Positions 54,941 through 64,000 of a stretch of 64,000 nt of DNA are shown piece after piece. Position 1 is the first letter of the stretch; every line of letters starts with the position of its first letter. The notes below the pieces were generated by a model. The model was not told the DNA's origin, did no database searches, and was given only the letters and a program-made list of their open reading frames with translations. Source of the stretch: Candidatus Doolittlea endobia (GTDB lineage: Bacteria > Pseudomonadota > Gammaproteobacteria > Enterobacterales > Enterobacteriaceae); the NCBI RefSeq assembly GCF_900039485.1, contig NZ_LN999833.1:770735-834734 (forward strand), written 5' to 3'. The position numbers and the translations under genes were made by a program.

Positions 54941-55981
54941 ATGTCTTCAATTCGACTGGCTGATTTAGCGCGGCAGTTGGATGCACAATTGCACGGTGAT
55001 GGTAATATTAGCATTACCGGTATTGCCTCCATGGGCAGTGCGCAAGAGGGGCAAATTACATTTCTCTCTGACAGCCGTTTTCGTGAAAACCTCTCTTCTT
55101 GTCAAGCGTCGGCGGTAGTGCTCACTGCAGATAGCTTGCCTTGTGTCACCGGCGCTGCACTGGTTGTCCGAGATCCTTACCTTACCTACGCCCGTATGGC
55201 GCAGTTGATGGATACTACGCCGAAACCCGCTGAGGATATCGGCGCCGGAGCAATCATCTCTACAAATGCAACCTTTGGGGAACGAGTAGCGGTGGGCGCT
55301 AATGCGGTAATTGAATCCGGTGTCGTACTAGGGGATGACGTAATAATCGGACCTGGTTGTTTTATTGGTAAAAATACCCGAATTGGCGCCGGCACACGCT
55401 TATGGGCCAACGTCACCGTATATCACGATATTTTCATCGGCGAACGTTGCCTAATTCAATCTGGCACTGTGATCGGCGCAGACGGTTTCGGTTATGCCAA
55501 TGATCGCGGCGACTGGATCAAAATACCGCAGCTTGGCCGCGTTATCATTGGCGATCGAGTCGAAATTGGTGCTTGCACTACCATCGATCGCGGCGCGCTA
55601 GACGATACCCGTATTGGAAATGGTGTAATTATTGATAATCAGTGCCAGCTTGCACATAACGTAGTTATTGGTGACAATACCGCGGTTGCTGGCGGTGTTA
55701 TCATGGCGGGCAGCCTAACCATTGGTCGCTATTGCATGATTGGCGGCGCGAGCGTTATCAACGGTCATATAACTATTTGCGATAGAGTCATAGTAACCGG
55801 TATGGGCATGGTAATGCGCTCGATAGCCGAGCCCGGAGTCTATTCATCTGGAATCCCGCTGCAGCCGAATAAAGAATGGCGAAAGACCGCCGCATTAGTC
55901 ATGAATATTAGCGATATGCGTAAGCGGATGAACACTATCGAGCGAAAATTAGCAAAAACTCATCGTTCTCGCTCCTTGTAG
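54941..55981 (+). CDS. lpxD: UDP-3-O-acyl-glucosamine N-acyltransferase
   Basis: LpxD adds the N-linked hydroxyacyl chain in lipid A synthesis. The 346-residue product (E. coli 341) has the N-terminal uridine-binding domain, a left-handed beta-helix of hexapeptide repeats (about 105-300) and the catalytic histidine in [12 protein letters not shown] (near 240). A C-terminal helix follows. It is tightly linked to skp and followed by fabZ, lpxA and lpxB, the conserved enteric lipid A cluster. Confidence 0.96.
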   Translation: MSSIRLADLARQLDAQLHGDGNISITGIASMGSAQEGQITFLSDSRFRENLSSCQASAVVLTADSLPCVTGAALVVRDPYLTYARMAQLMDTTPKPAEDIGAGAIISTNATFGERVAVGANAVIESGVVLGDDVIIGPGCFIGKNTRIGAGTRLWANVTVYHDIFIGERCLIQSGTVIGADGFGYANDRGDWIKIPQLGRVIIGDRVEIGACTTIDRGALDDTRIGNGVIIDNQCQLAHNVVIGDNTAVAGGVIMAGSLTIGRYCMIGGASVINGHITICDRVIVTGMGMVMRSIAEPGVYSSGIPLQPNKEWRKTAALVMNISDMRKRMNTIERKLAKTHRSRSL

Positions 55982-56095
55982 AGAATCAGGCGCGTCAAGC
56001 ACGGTTGACCAGCGAGACATTACTATATCCGTAGACTAGGTAAAGCAAGCAGACTGTGTTATTGATGCCACGTTTTTATAGACAGGAAGAGTATT

Positions 56096-56551
56096 TTGAC
56101 TACTGACACTCATACTCTGCATATCGAAGAGATATTAGAACTTTTGCCACATCGTTTTCCATTTTTACTGGTGGACCGTGTGCTGTATTTTGAAAAAGGT
56201 AAGTTCTTGCAGGCGGTAAAGAATGTTTCCTTCAACGAACCTTTTTTCCAGGGGCATTTCCCAGGTAAACCGATTTTCCCAGGCGTACTGATTCTGGAAG
56301 CCATGGCACAGGCGACCGGCATTTTGGCGTTTAAAAGTGCGTGTAAGTTGGCCCCTGGAGAACTCTATTATTTTGCTGCCATTAATGAAGCTCGTTTTAA
56401 ACGTCCAGTACAGCCTGGCGATCAAATGGTCCTCGAAGTTGAATTTATTAAAGAACGTCGTGGCGTCGCGCGTTTCAAAGGTGTCGCCAAGGTTGATGCT
56501 GAAGTAGTTTGCGAAGCATCGATGATGTGTGCCCGTCGCCGGGAGGTCTAG
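56096..56551 (+). CDS. fabZ: 3-hydroxyacyl-ACP dehydratase FabZ
   Basis: FabZ dehydrates beta-hydroxyacyl-ACP in fatty-acid elongation and competes with LpxA for hydroxymyristoyl-ACP. At 151 aa it equals E. coli, with [14 protein letters not shown] at the start, the catalytic histidine in [16 protein letters not shown] (near 54) and the glutamate in [13 protein letters not shown] (near 68). The start is TTG at 56096, as I recall for E. coli, after AGGAAGAG. Confidence 0.96.
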   Translation: MTTDTHTLHIEEILELLPHRFPFLLVDRVLYFEKGKFLQAVKNVSFNEPFFQGHFPGKPIFPGVLILEAMAQATGILAFKSACKLAPGELYYFAAINEARFKRPVQPGDQMVLEVEFIKERRGVARFKGVAKVDAEVVCEASMMCARRREV

Positions 56552-56555
56552 ATAC

Positions 56556-57344
56556 GTGGTTGATCAATCCGCTTTTATACATCCCAGCGCTATTGTAGAA
56601 GATGGCGCTATCATCCACGCCAATGTGTATGTTAGTCCGTTTTGTATTATCGGGCCGCAGGTTGAAATCGGCGCGCGCACAATGCTGAAATCCCACGTGG
56701 TGGTCAGCGGCATCACCCACATAGGTGAAGATAATCAAATTTACCCGTTCGCTTCACTAGGTGACGTTAATCAGGATCTGAAATATGCCGAGGAACTGAC
56801 ACGGGTCGAAATTGGGCACCGTAACCAGATTAGGGAAAGTGTAACAATCCATCGGGGAACAATACAAGGCGGAGCAGTTACCCGAGTCGGTAACGACAAT
56901 GTGCTGATGGTAAATGTTCATATCGCCCACGACTGCACGGTAGGCAGTCACTGCATTATAGCGAATAATGCCACACTCGGCGGTCATGTAGCGGTCGATG
57001 ATTATGCTATAATCGGAGGTCTGACCGCGGTACATCAATTCTGCGTTATTGGCACTCATGTAATGGTTGGCGGCTGTTCTGGCGTTGTCCAAGATGTGCC
57101 GCCGTTTGTTATTGCCCAAGGTAATCACGCCACACCTTTCGGCCTGAATATTGAAGGATTAAAACGACGTGGTTTCGATCGTACAGCCCGAAACGCGATA
57201 CGTGCTGCCTATAAGGTTCTTTATCGCAGCGGTAAAACTCTCAAAGCAGCTAAGTCGGAACTGGAAGCACTAGCAAAAGAACACGAAGTAATTAACACCT
57301 TCCTTGATTTTTTACCGCGCTCCCAGCGCGGTATTATTCGCTGA
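56556..57344 (+). CDS. lpxA: UDP-N-acetylglucosamine acyltransferase
   Basis: LpxA performs the first acylation of lipid A synthesis. The 262-residue product equals E. coli, a left-handed beta-helix with the catalytic histidine in [12 protein letters not shown] (near 125) and the [20 protein letters not shown] segment (from about 173) that binds substrate. I start at the GTG at 56556, which gives the family N-terminus ([14 protein letters not shown]) behind GGAGG; it is five bases past the fabZ stop. Confidence 0.96.
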   Translation: MVDQSAFIHPSAIVEDGAIIHANVYVSPFCIIGPQVEIGARTMLKSHVVVSGITHIGEDNQIYPFASLGDVNQDLKYAEELTRVEIGHRNQIRESVTIHRGTIQGGAVTRVGNDNVLMVNVHIAHDCTVGSHCIIANNATLGGHVAVDDYAIIGGLTAVHQFCVIGTHVMVGGCSGVVQDVPPFVIAQGNHATPFGLNIEGLKRRGFDRTARNAIRAAYKVLYRSGKTLKAAKSELEALAKEHEVINTFLDFLPRSQRGIIR

Positions 57345-57346
57345 TT

Positions 57347-58495
57347 ATGTCTTCACGTCCTATTGTGATAGGCCTGGTGGCAGGCGAGACATCGGGAGAT
57401 ATCCTCGGTGCCGGTTTGATACGTTCTGTACGTGATCATCTGCCAAAAGTTCGTTTTGTCGGCGTTGCCGGCCCGCACATGCGGGCGGAAGAAATGGAAT
57501 CTTGGTATGACATGGAAGAGCTGTCGGTGATGGGTATCGTGGAGGTAATTAAGCGCCTGCCTCGGCTGCTTCGTATTCGCCGCGACCTGGACCGCCGCTT
57601 TACCGTGCTGCGTCCTGATGTCTTTGTTGGCATTGATGCACCGGATTTTACGATTGTGTTGGAAGGCCGCCTTAAACGGCGTGGTATCCGTACTATCCAT
57701 TATGTTAGTCCTTCTGTTTGGGCCTGGCGGCAGAACCGGGTGTTTAAAATTGGCCGCGCCACCGATAACGTACTGGCCCTTTTGCCGTTTGAGAAGGCTT
57801 TTTACGATCGCTACAATATTCCATGTCAGTTTATCGGTCATGCAATGGCGGACGCCATGCCTCTCGACCCGGATAAAACCGCCGCGCGCCAGGCGCTGGA
57901 TATCGCTGCTGAAGCGCAATGCCTGGCACTTCTGCCTGGTAGCCGCTACAGCGAAGTAGCGATGTTAAGCGCGAACTTTCTGCGCGCAGCCAAGCTGTTG
58001 TATAAGCGTTTTCCAGGGCTTGAGATCGTCGTACCGTTAGTGAATCCAACCAGGCGGGCGCAGTTTAAGGACATCTTGACAGCAGTAGCACCAGCATTAC
58101 CAGTAAGACTTTTAAACAATCAAGCCAGTCAGGTTATGATTGCCTCCGATGCTGCCCTATTGGCTTCAGGCACCGCGTCCCTTGAGTGCATGCTAGCCAA
58201 GTGCCCGATGGTAGTTGGCTATCGCATGAAGCCCTTAACGTTTACAATAGCACGTCGGTGGGTGAAAACGCCGTGGGCTTCGCTGCCTAATCTGCTGGCC
58301 GGCCGTGAACTAGTCAAAGAACTGTTGCAGAAAGCGTGCCACCCAGAAGCGCTGGCAGCAGCCCTAATTCCGCTGTTTAATAACGATGATAAGCGTGCTG
58401 AGTTGCTGTCTACATTTCGCCAATTACACCAACAGATTCGCTGTAACGCCAACGAGCAGGCAGCGCGTGCGTTGTTAGCGCTGATTAACTGTTAA
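57347..58495 (+). CDS. lpxB: lipid-A-disaccharide synthase
   Basis: LpxB joins UDP-diacylglucosamine and lipid X into the lipid A disaccharide at the inner membrane. At 382 aa it equals the E. coli enzyme. It has [15 protein letters not shown] near 10-24, [19 protein letters not shown] near 97, [17 protein letters not shown] near 121, [10 protein letters not shown] near 200 and the GT-B C-terminal [20 protein letters not shown] near 271. It starts two bases after the lpxA stop. Confidence 0.97.
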   Translation: MSSRPIVIGLVAGETSGDILGAGLIRSVRDHLPKVRFVGVAGPHMRAEEMESWYDMEELSVMGIVEVIKRLPRLLRIRRDLDRRFTVLRPDVFVGIDAPDFTIVLEGRLKRRGIRTIHYVSPSVWAWRQNRVFKIGRATDNVLALLPFEKAFYDRYNIPCQFIGHAMADAMPLDPDKTAARQALDIAAEAQCLALLPGSRYSEVAMLSANFLRAAKLLYKRFPGLEIVVPLVNPTRRAQFKDILTAVAPALPVRLLNNQASQVMIASDAALLASGTASLECMLAKCPMVVGYRMKPLTFTIARRWVKTPWASLPNLLAGRELVKELLQKACHPEALAAALIPLFNNDDKRAELLSTFRQLHQQIRCNANEQAARALLALINC

Positions 58496-58870
58496 TTCAT
58501 TTCTAATGAAAACCACGACAGAATCTTTTATCTATCTTACAGTAATACTTACGAACTAGAGAAAGTCTCTAATATAAACAAAATATCAATACTTACCAAG
58601 TAGCTTATTAGCAATGCGACGAACAGTCGCCTGTCTAGCGGTAGTATAGGATATTGTGCTAGCATGGATATTAATCGTTGCTCTCTAGACATTAAAGAAA
58701 TCAGTCCCTTTTATGATCCAACATAAGTGGAACCCAATCCTTTCCGTCTGGCAAGAAAAGTATTTCACGCCGTGCCTCATCGACGAAATTTTGTACCGGT
58801 TTAGCAGGTACTGGAATTGGCATACATCTATTAACGTCGCGTCAAAGTCTCTTGACGGGTAATATTATAA
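58496..58870. other. syntenic position of rnhB, no gene recognised
   Basis: E. coli has rnhB between lpxB and dnaE. This 375-bp gap is shorter than rnhB (about 600 bp). The last bases before dnaE (GTCAAAGTCTCTTGACGGGT) could be its degenerate 3' end, but no RNase HII motif can be read. Confidence 0.45.
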
Positions 58871-61800
58871 ATGGCTGAACCACGTTTCATTCACTTGCGC
58901 GTCCATAGCGACTATTCCATGATAGATGGATTAAACAAAATCGATTCATTGCTAAAAAAAACTGCTGCCTTACATATGCCGGCAATGGCCATTACTGATT
59001 TTACCAATTTATGCGGACTTATTAAATTTTACAGCAGCGCTCATGATTTTGGTATCAAACCGATTATAGGTGCAGACTTTTTTGTACAAAGCGAAATGAT
59101 GAACGACGAACTGGCGGAATTGACTATTCTGGCGGCGAATAATGTTGGTTACCAACATTTAACCCTACTGATTTCCGATGCCTATAAACGTGGATACAGT
59201 GCAGTCGGGCCAGTTATCGATCGCGACTGGTTGATTAAGTATAAGGAAGGACTAATTTTACTTTCTGGAGGGCGTAAAGGGGATGTTGGTAAACTCCTGT
59301 TGCGTGGTAATACACCGCAGGTGGAACAATGCCTAGCATTCTATGAGCGCTATTTCCTAAATCGTTACTATCTGGAATTAATCCGAACTGGCCGGTCGGA
59401 TGAAGAACGTTACCTGCATGCTGCAGTTGAGCTGGCAACACGTCGGGGCTTGCCGGTTGTGGCCACCAACGACGTGCGCTTTATCAACCAGGAAGATTTT
59501 GACGCTCACGAAATCCGCGTGGCAATTCATTGTGGCTTTACTATAGATGAAATTAAACGGCCGCGAAATTACAGTTCGCAACAATATATGCGCAACGAAG
59601 AAGAAATGTGCGAGTTGTTTGCCGATCTGCCAGAAGCGCTAACTAACAGCGTAGAAATTGCCAGATGTTGTAACGTCACTATCCGCCTTGGGGAATATTT
59701 TTTGCCGCAATTTCCGACCGGTGAGATATCTACTGAAGATTATCTGATCAAATGTGCGCGCGAAGGGTTAGAGAAACGGTTAACATTTCTGTTTCCTTCT
59801 GCCGATTTGCGACGGGAAAAACGGCCGTCTTACGATGAACGTCTGGCTATCGAATTGCAGGTGATAAACCAAATGGGATTCCCGAGTTACTTCTTGATCG
59901 TTATGGAGTTTATCCAGTGGGCAAAAGACAACGGCGTCCCTGTCGGTCCTGGACGCGGATCTGGGGCTGGATCTCTGGTTGCTTATTCGTTAAGCATCAC
60001 AGATCTTGATCCATTAGCGTTCGATCTGCTATTTGAACGCTTCCTGAATCCGGAGCGCATATCAATGCCAGACTTTGATGTCGATTTCTGCATGGAAAAA
60101 CGTGATTTAGTAATTGATCACGTGGCCGAAACCTACGGCCGAGATGCGGTTTCGCAGATTATTACATTCGGGACCATGGCAGCCAAAGCAGTAATCCGTG
60201 ATGTTGGGCGAGTACTTAAGCACCCTTACACCTTTGTAGACCGCATTTCCAAGCTAGTACCGCCCGACCCAGGTATGACTTTGGAAAAAGCCTTTGTTGC
60301 TGCGCCGCAATTACAGGCGATTTATGATGACGACGAAGAGGTCAAAGCACTAATTGATATGGCACGTAAGCTCGAAGGTGTCACGCGTAACGCTGGCAAA
60401 CACGCCGGCGGCGTGGTGATCGCGCCGACTAAAATTACCGATTTTGCACCGCTTTACTGCGATGGAGAAGGTAACCATCCAGTAACTCAGTTCGACAAGA
60501 ATGATGTAGAATACACCGGTCTGGTGAAGTTTGATTTCCTTGGCCTACGTACCCTAACTATTATCAACTCAGCGCTGGAAAAAATCAACGCCCGGCGCGT
60601 ACGCCAGGGTCTGGAAACCATTAATATCGCTGCTATCCCCTTGGATGATAAGAAGAGCTTCGATATGCTACAACGCTCTGAAACGACTGCCGTTTTCCAG
60701 TTGGAATCGCGTGGCATGAAGGATCTAATAAAACGCCTGCAGCCAGATTGTTTTGAGGATATGATTGCTCTAGTAGCTTTGTTCCGGCCAGGACCACTAC
60801 AGTCAGGCATGGTTGATAACTTTATCGACCGAAAGCATGGCCGAGAAGCAATCTCCTATCCTGATAGCGAGTGGCAACACACCTTGCTGCAGCCTGTGCT
60901 AGAACCGACTTATGGAATCATCCTTTACCAAGAACAAGTCATGCAGATAGCTCAAGTGCTGGCAGGTTATACTCTAGGCGACGCGGATATGCTACGCCGC
61001 GCGATGGGAAAAAAGAAACCGGAGGAGATGGCAAAACAGCGCTCGGTGTTTAAAACCGGCGCGGAAAGTATCGGCGTCGACGGCGAACTATCGATGAAGA
61101 TCTTCGATCTACTGGAGAAATTCGCCGGCTACGGCTTTAACAAATCCCACTCCGCCGCTTATGCGCTGCTATCGTATCAAACACTATGGTTAAAGGCTCA
61201 TTATCTTGCCGAATTCATGGCTGCGGTGATGAGTGCCGATATGGATAATACCGAAAAGATAGTAGAGTTAGTGGGCGAATGCTTGCGTATGGGCCTAAAA
61301 GTTCTTCCGCCAGATATCAACAGCGGCCAGTACCATTTTCACGTCAATCCAGAAGACGTGATAGTCTACGGCATCGGAGCCATTAAAGGCGTAGGGAAAG
61401 GATCTATCGAGGCAATTATTGAAGCACGTGATCAAGGCGGACATTTTCGTGACTTGTTCGATCTATGCGCGCGTACTGATATTAAAAAACTCAATCGTCG
61501 GGTGCTGGAAAAACTAATTATATCCGGTGCCTTTGACTGTCTTGGACCGCACCGCGCCGCGTTGATAGATACTCTTGACGATGCGCTCAAGGCCGCCGAT
61601 CAGCACGTCAAAGCCAAAGCTATTGGTCAAGGCGACATGTTTGGCGTGCTAGCAGAAAAAGCGACGGCGGTAGAATCGACTTACAGTACCGTGGCGCCTT
61701 GGGAGGAGAAGGTATTGCTGGACGGCGAGCGTGAAACGCTTGGGCTGTACCTGACCGGGCATCCCATTACTCAATATCTTCGCGAGATTGAGTATTATAG

Positions 61801-62353
61801 CGGCGGGGTACACCTAAAAGATATACGTCCTACCAATCACGGAAAAATAGTGACCGCTGTGGGGATAGCGTTGTCCGCTCGGGTAGTAGTCACGAAACGT
61901 GGTCATCGGATCGGCGTTTGCATACTGGAAGATTGTTCAGGTCGTCTAGACGTGATGTTATTCACGGATACGTTGGAAAAATACCAGCATTTACTGGGAA
62001 AAGACCGCATCCTTATCGCTCAAGGACAGGTTCATTGTATTGATTTTAACGGTGGACTGAAAATGATCGTTCGTGAACTAATGAGTCTTAGTGAAGCACG
62101 TGAAAAATACGCACGCGGGCTTGCGATCTCGCTGACCGATAAGCAAATTAATGACTCACTGCTTAACCGTCTTCGTTTATTCTTGGAATCGCATCGATCG
62201 GGGATGATTCCAGTGCATCTTTATTATCAACGACAAGATGCACGCGCGCAGCTGCGCTTTAAGACAACTTGGCGAGTGCACCCGACTGACCGTTTACTGA
62301 ATGATTTGCGAACACTTATTGGAAAGGAACAAGTGGAGCTTGAATTTGACTAA
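58871..62353 (+). CDS. dnaE: DNA polymerase III alpha subunit
   Basis: DnaE is the replicative polymerase. At 1160 aa it equals the E. coli subunit. Visible parts are the PHP domain ([14 protein letters not shown]), the polymerase active site with [14 protein letters not shown] near 363 and the catalytic aspartates in [14 protein letters not shown] (near 399-405) and [11 protein letters not shown] (near 555). [20 protein letters not shown] lies near 756, a tandem HhH follows, and an OB domain and tau-binding C-terminus end in QVELEFD. It ends 12 bp before accA. Confidence 0.98.
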   Translation: MAEPRFIHLRVHSDYSMIDGLNKIDSLLKKTAALHMPAMAITDFTNLCGLIKFYSSAHDFGIKPIIGADFFVQSEMMNDELAELTILAANNVGYQHLTLLISDAYKRGYSAVGPVIDRDWLIKYKEGLILLSGGRKGDVGKLLLRGNTPQVEQCLAFYERYFLNRYYLELIRTGRSDEERYLHAAVELATRRGLPVVATNDVRFINQEDFDAHEIRVAIHCGFTIDEIKRPRNYSSQQYMRNEEEMCELFADLPEALTNSVEIARCCNVTIRLGEYFLPQFPTGEISTEDYLIKCAREGLEKRLTFLFPSADLRREKRPSYDERLAIELQVINQMGFPSYFLIVMEFIQWAKDNGVPVGPGRGSGAGSLVAYSLSITDLDPLAFDLLFERFLNPERISMPDFDVDFCMEKRDLVIDHVAETYGRDAVSQIITFGTMAAKAVIRDVGRVLKHPYTFVDRISKLVPPDPGMTLEKAFVAAPQLQAIYDDDEEVKALIDMARKLEGVTRNAGKHAGGVVIAPTKITDFAPLYCDGEGNHPVTQFDKNDVEYTGLVKFDFLGLRTLTIINSALEKINARRVRQGLETINIAAIPLDDKKSFDMLQRSETTAVFQLESRGMKDLIKRLQPDCFEDMIALVALFRPGPLQSGMVDNFIDRKHGREAISYPDSEWQHTLLQPVLEPTYGIILYQEQVMQIAQVLAGYTLGDADMLRRAMGKKKPEEMAKQRSVFKTGAESIGVDGELSMKIFDLLEKFAGYGFNKSHSAAYALLSYQTLWLKAHYLAEFMAAVMSADMDNTEKIVELVGECLRMGLKVLPPDINSGQYHFHVNPEDVIVYGIGAIKGVGKGSIEAIIEARDQGGHFRDLFDLCARTDIKKLNRRVLEKLIISGAFDCLGPHRAALIDTLDDALKAADQHVKAKAIGQGDMFGVLAEKATAVESTYSTVAPWEEKVLLDGERETLGLYLTGHPITQYLREIEYYSGGVHLKDIRPTNHGKIVTAVGIALSARVVVTKRGHRIGVCILEDCSGRLDVMLFTDTLEKYQHLLGKDRILIAQGQVHCIDFNGGLKMIVRELMSLSEAREKYARGLAISLTDKQINDSLLNRLRLFLESHRSGMIPVHLYYQRQDARAQLRFKTTWRVHPTDRLLNDLRTLIGKEQVELEFD

Positions 62354-62365
62354 TATAGGAATATT

Positions 62366-63325
62366 ATGAGTCCGCATTATCTTGATTTTGAACAGCCGAT
62401 TGCAGAACTAGAAGCGAAAATTGACTCGCTGAATGCAGTCAGCCGTCAAAACAAAAAATTAGATATTAATCTGGATGAAGAGGTGCAGCGCTTGCGCGAG
62501 AAAAGCGTAGAACTAACACGGAAAATATTTTCCGATCTTGGCGCTTGGCAGATCGCTCAATTGGCAAGGCATCCTACGCGTCCATATACGCTGGACTATA
62601 TCCGACATATCTTCACTGATTTTGACGAATTAGCGGGCGATCGGGCCTATGCCGATGATAAAGCCATCGTTGGCGGTATTGCACGTCTGGATTCAAGACC
62701 GGTCATGATCATCGGACATCAGAAAGGCCGTGAAACTAAAGAGAAAATCCGCCGTAACTTCGGCATGCCGGCACCGGAAGGTTATCGTAAAGCGCTGCGG
62801 CTGATGAAGATGGCAGATCGTTTCAACCTGCCGCTACTCACTTTTATTGACACCCCAGGCGCTTACCCAGGAGTCGGCGCCGAAGAACGTGGCCAGTCAG
62901 AAGCTATCGCGAAAAATCTGCGTGAAATGTCGGGGCTGCACGTGCCGGTGATTTGCACTGTAATTGGTGAAGGTGGCTCCGGCGGGGCACTGGCAATTGG
63001 CGTAGGCGACAAAGTCAATATGCTGCAATACAGTACTTATTCGGTTATTTCCCCAGAAGGCTGCGCATCCATTTTATGGAAAAACGTAGATAAAGCTCCT
63101 ATTGCTGCCGAAGCCATGGGTATTATCGCTTCGCGATTGAAAGAACTTGAGCTTATTGATAGCATCGTACCGGAGCCGTTAGGCGGCGCTCACCGTGATT
63201 TGTCGACTATTGCCGCCTCACTGAAAGTACAGCTTCTGGATGATTTGTCAAAGCTTGACGGCCTAAATACGGAAGAATTGCTGAACCGCCGTTATCACCG
63301 TCTGATGAATTACGGCTATTGCTGA
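62366..63325 (+). CDS. accA: acetyl-CoA carboxylase carboxyltransferase alpha subunit
   Basis: AccA with AccD transfers the carboxyl group from biotin to acetyl-CoA, the first step of fatty-acid synthesis. At 319 aa it equals E. coli, with [17 protein letters not shown] at the start, [20 protein letters not shown] near 112, [20 protein letters not shown] near 155 and the oxyanion segment [17 protein letters not shown] near 201. It follows dnaE as in enterics. Confidence 0.97.
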   Translation: MSPHYLDFEQPIAELEAKIDSLNAVSRQNKKLDINLDEEVQRLREKSVELTRKIFSDLGAWQIAQLARHPTRPYTLDYIRHIFTDFDELAGDRAYADDKAIVGGIARLDSRPVMIIGHQKGRETKEKIRRNFGMPAPEGYRKALRLMKMADRFNLPLLTFIDTPGAYPGVGAEERGQSEAIAKNLREMSGLHVPVICTVIGEGGSGGALAIGVGDKVNMLQYSTYSVISPEGCASILWKNVDKAPIAAEAMGIIASRLKELELIDSIVPEPLGGAHRDLSTIAASLKVQLLDDLSKLDGLNTEELLNRRYHRLMNYGYC

Positions 63326-64000
63326 ACAACCGTCGCTACTACAAAAATACATGGTATCCTGTTTGGATTAAATGATGCTTCGTGTCGATCCAATTCTAAA
63401 TGCTCGGTTAGTAAAGGACTTTCTAATAAACATTATTACGATACTTTTACTAAATCAGATAATTAAGACTATTACATCTGGAACTTATGGATAGAGCAAA
63501 GTGTTGGAAACAAGCCTAATACACTGAATCAGTGTCTGCTATGCAGCAAATGAAAATAGCCTTGCGTTATATAACAAAAAATTCTCGCTGGCTATTTATA
63601 CTTAAGCAAATCAGTTCTCGCTCATATGTAGCTAATAATACATAGATGTCACAGCATGAATAGTGTTAAGTAGCTTTTATATGAAACGTATTTTAAATGC
63701 AGCTTGCAAACGTGACGTCGATGTTCTAAGAGCAAGCTGCCTCTGCAGCGTTGCAAGCTGATCGTAGCGCTATTATGCAGCCGAAACGGCTTGCGCCACT
63801 TTTGAAGCGGCTTGTCAGCCCATTTTAAACAATGCGCAGTTTACGTCTTCTTGGTCGCTGATTAACCTTGTGTTTTCGTCTCAAACCATTCTCCTTTGCT
63901 TCTTACCAAACAGTGTAAGTGCCTACAATTTTTTTCGGGATTACGCTCGCCGAAAGTACCGTCAGAACGATCTATCTGTTTAAGAGAATAATATATTAAA
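63326..64000. other. gene-free stretch after accA to the window end
   Basis: No supported reading frame on either strand. E. coli ldcC, yaeR and tilS would follow accA, but none is recognisable. A minus-strand TTTGCAAGCTGCATTTAAAA near 63690 resembles the core of the dispersed repeat, too weakly to call. Confidence 0.4.

Overview
The window reads as chromosome of a gammaproteobacterium of the Enterobacterales, most like a Sodalis-allied insect endosymbiont in the middle of genome reduction. Nearly every intact product aligns over its full length with the E. coli protein, as recalled from memory. Gene order falls into short E. coli-like blocks. Only about 40 kb of the 64 kb is intact coding sequence (40 genes by my count); the rest is AT-richer DNA with decaying gene relics still sitting in their ancestral syntenic places. 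No intact transposase, prophage, CRISPR array or plasmid gene is visible. Placement near the gamma-symbionts of mealybugs is inference only.

Layout. 1-9.5 kb: dapB, a decayed argR, tRNA-Phe, mutY and trmB (divergent), an orphan MarR regulator and the L,D-transpeptidase ldtB. 9.5-16.2 kb: ligA with a zipA relic upstream, then bamE, the empty recN position, a multiply frameshifted nadK and grpE behind a sigma-32-type promoter. 16.2-29.3 kb: a trhO relic, then the minus-strand metY/rimP/nusA/infB/rbfA/truB/rpsO/pnp/(nlpI)/deaD block, with metY and rimP decayed and nlpI not recognisable. 29.3-37.3 kb: mdtK (norM), nth, fabR, relics of sthA and oxyR, and minCDE. 37.3-44.6 kb: rpsA-cmk, a coaE relic, zapD-yacG, an inverted fragment of tsf and map. 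44.6-63.3 kb: rpsB-tsf-frr-pyrH-uppS-cdsA-bamA-skp-lpxD-fabZ-lpxA-lpxB-dnaE-accA, with dxr and rseP decayed and rnhB not recognisable.

The kept genes serve translation (rpsA, rpsB, rpsO, tsf, frr, infB, map, rbfA, truB, trmB), RNA metabolism (nusA, pnp, deaD), replication and repair (dnaE, ligA, nth, mutY), division placement (minCDE, zapD), and a full outer envelope (lpxA, lpxB, lpxD, fabZ, bamA, bamE, skp, cdsA, uppS, ldtB, dapB, accA). Lost functions include regulators (argR, oxyR), periplasmic proteolysis (rseP), and enzymes of cofactor and isoprenoid supply (nadK, coaE, dxr). The last group implies supply by the host or a partner symbiont, or copies elsewhere in the genome.

The most unusual points are: (1) a tandem pyrH-frr duplication resolved by reciprocal decay, which swaps the normal gene order; (2) an inverted relic of tsf about 2 kb from the working copy; (3) an undescribed dispersed repeat of roughly 75 bp, with at least seven copies, mostly just downstream of genes, including one inverted pair with 35 bp perfect arms; (4) radical changes at conserved active-site or recognition residues in genes that otherwise look intact (ligA H23Y, dapB G18Y, nth Q41K, fabR R to C); and (5) a decayed initiator tRNA and a tRNA-Phe whose encoded CCA end has become TCA.
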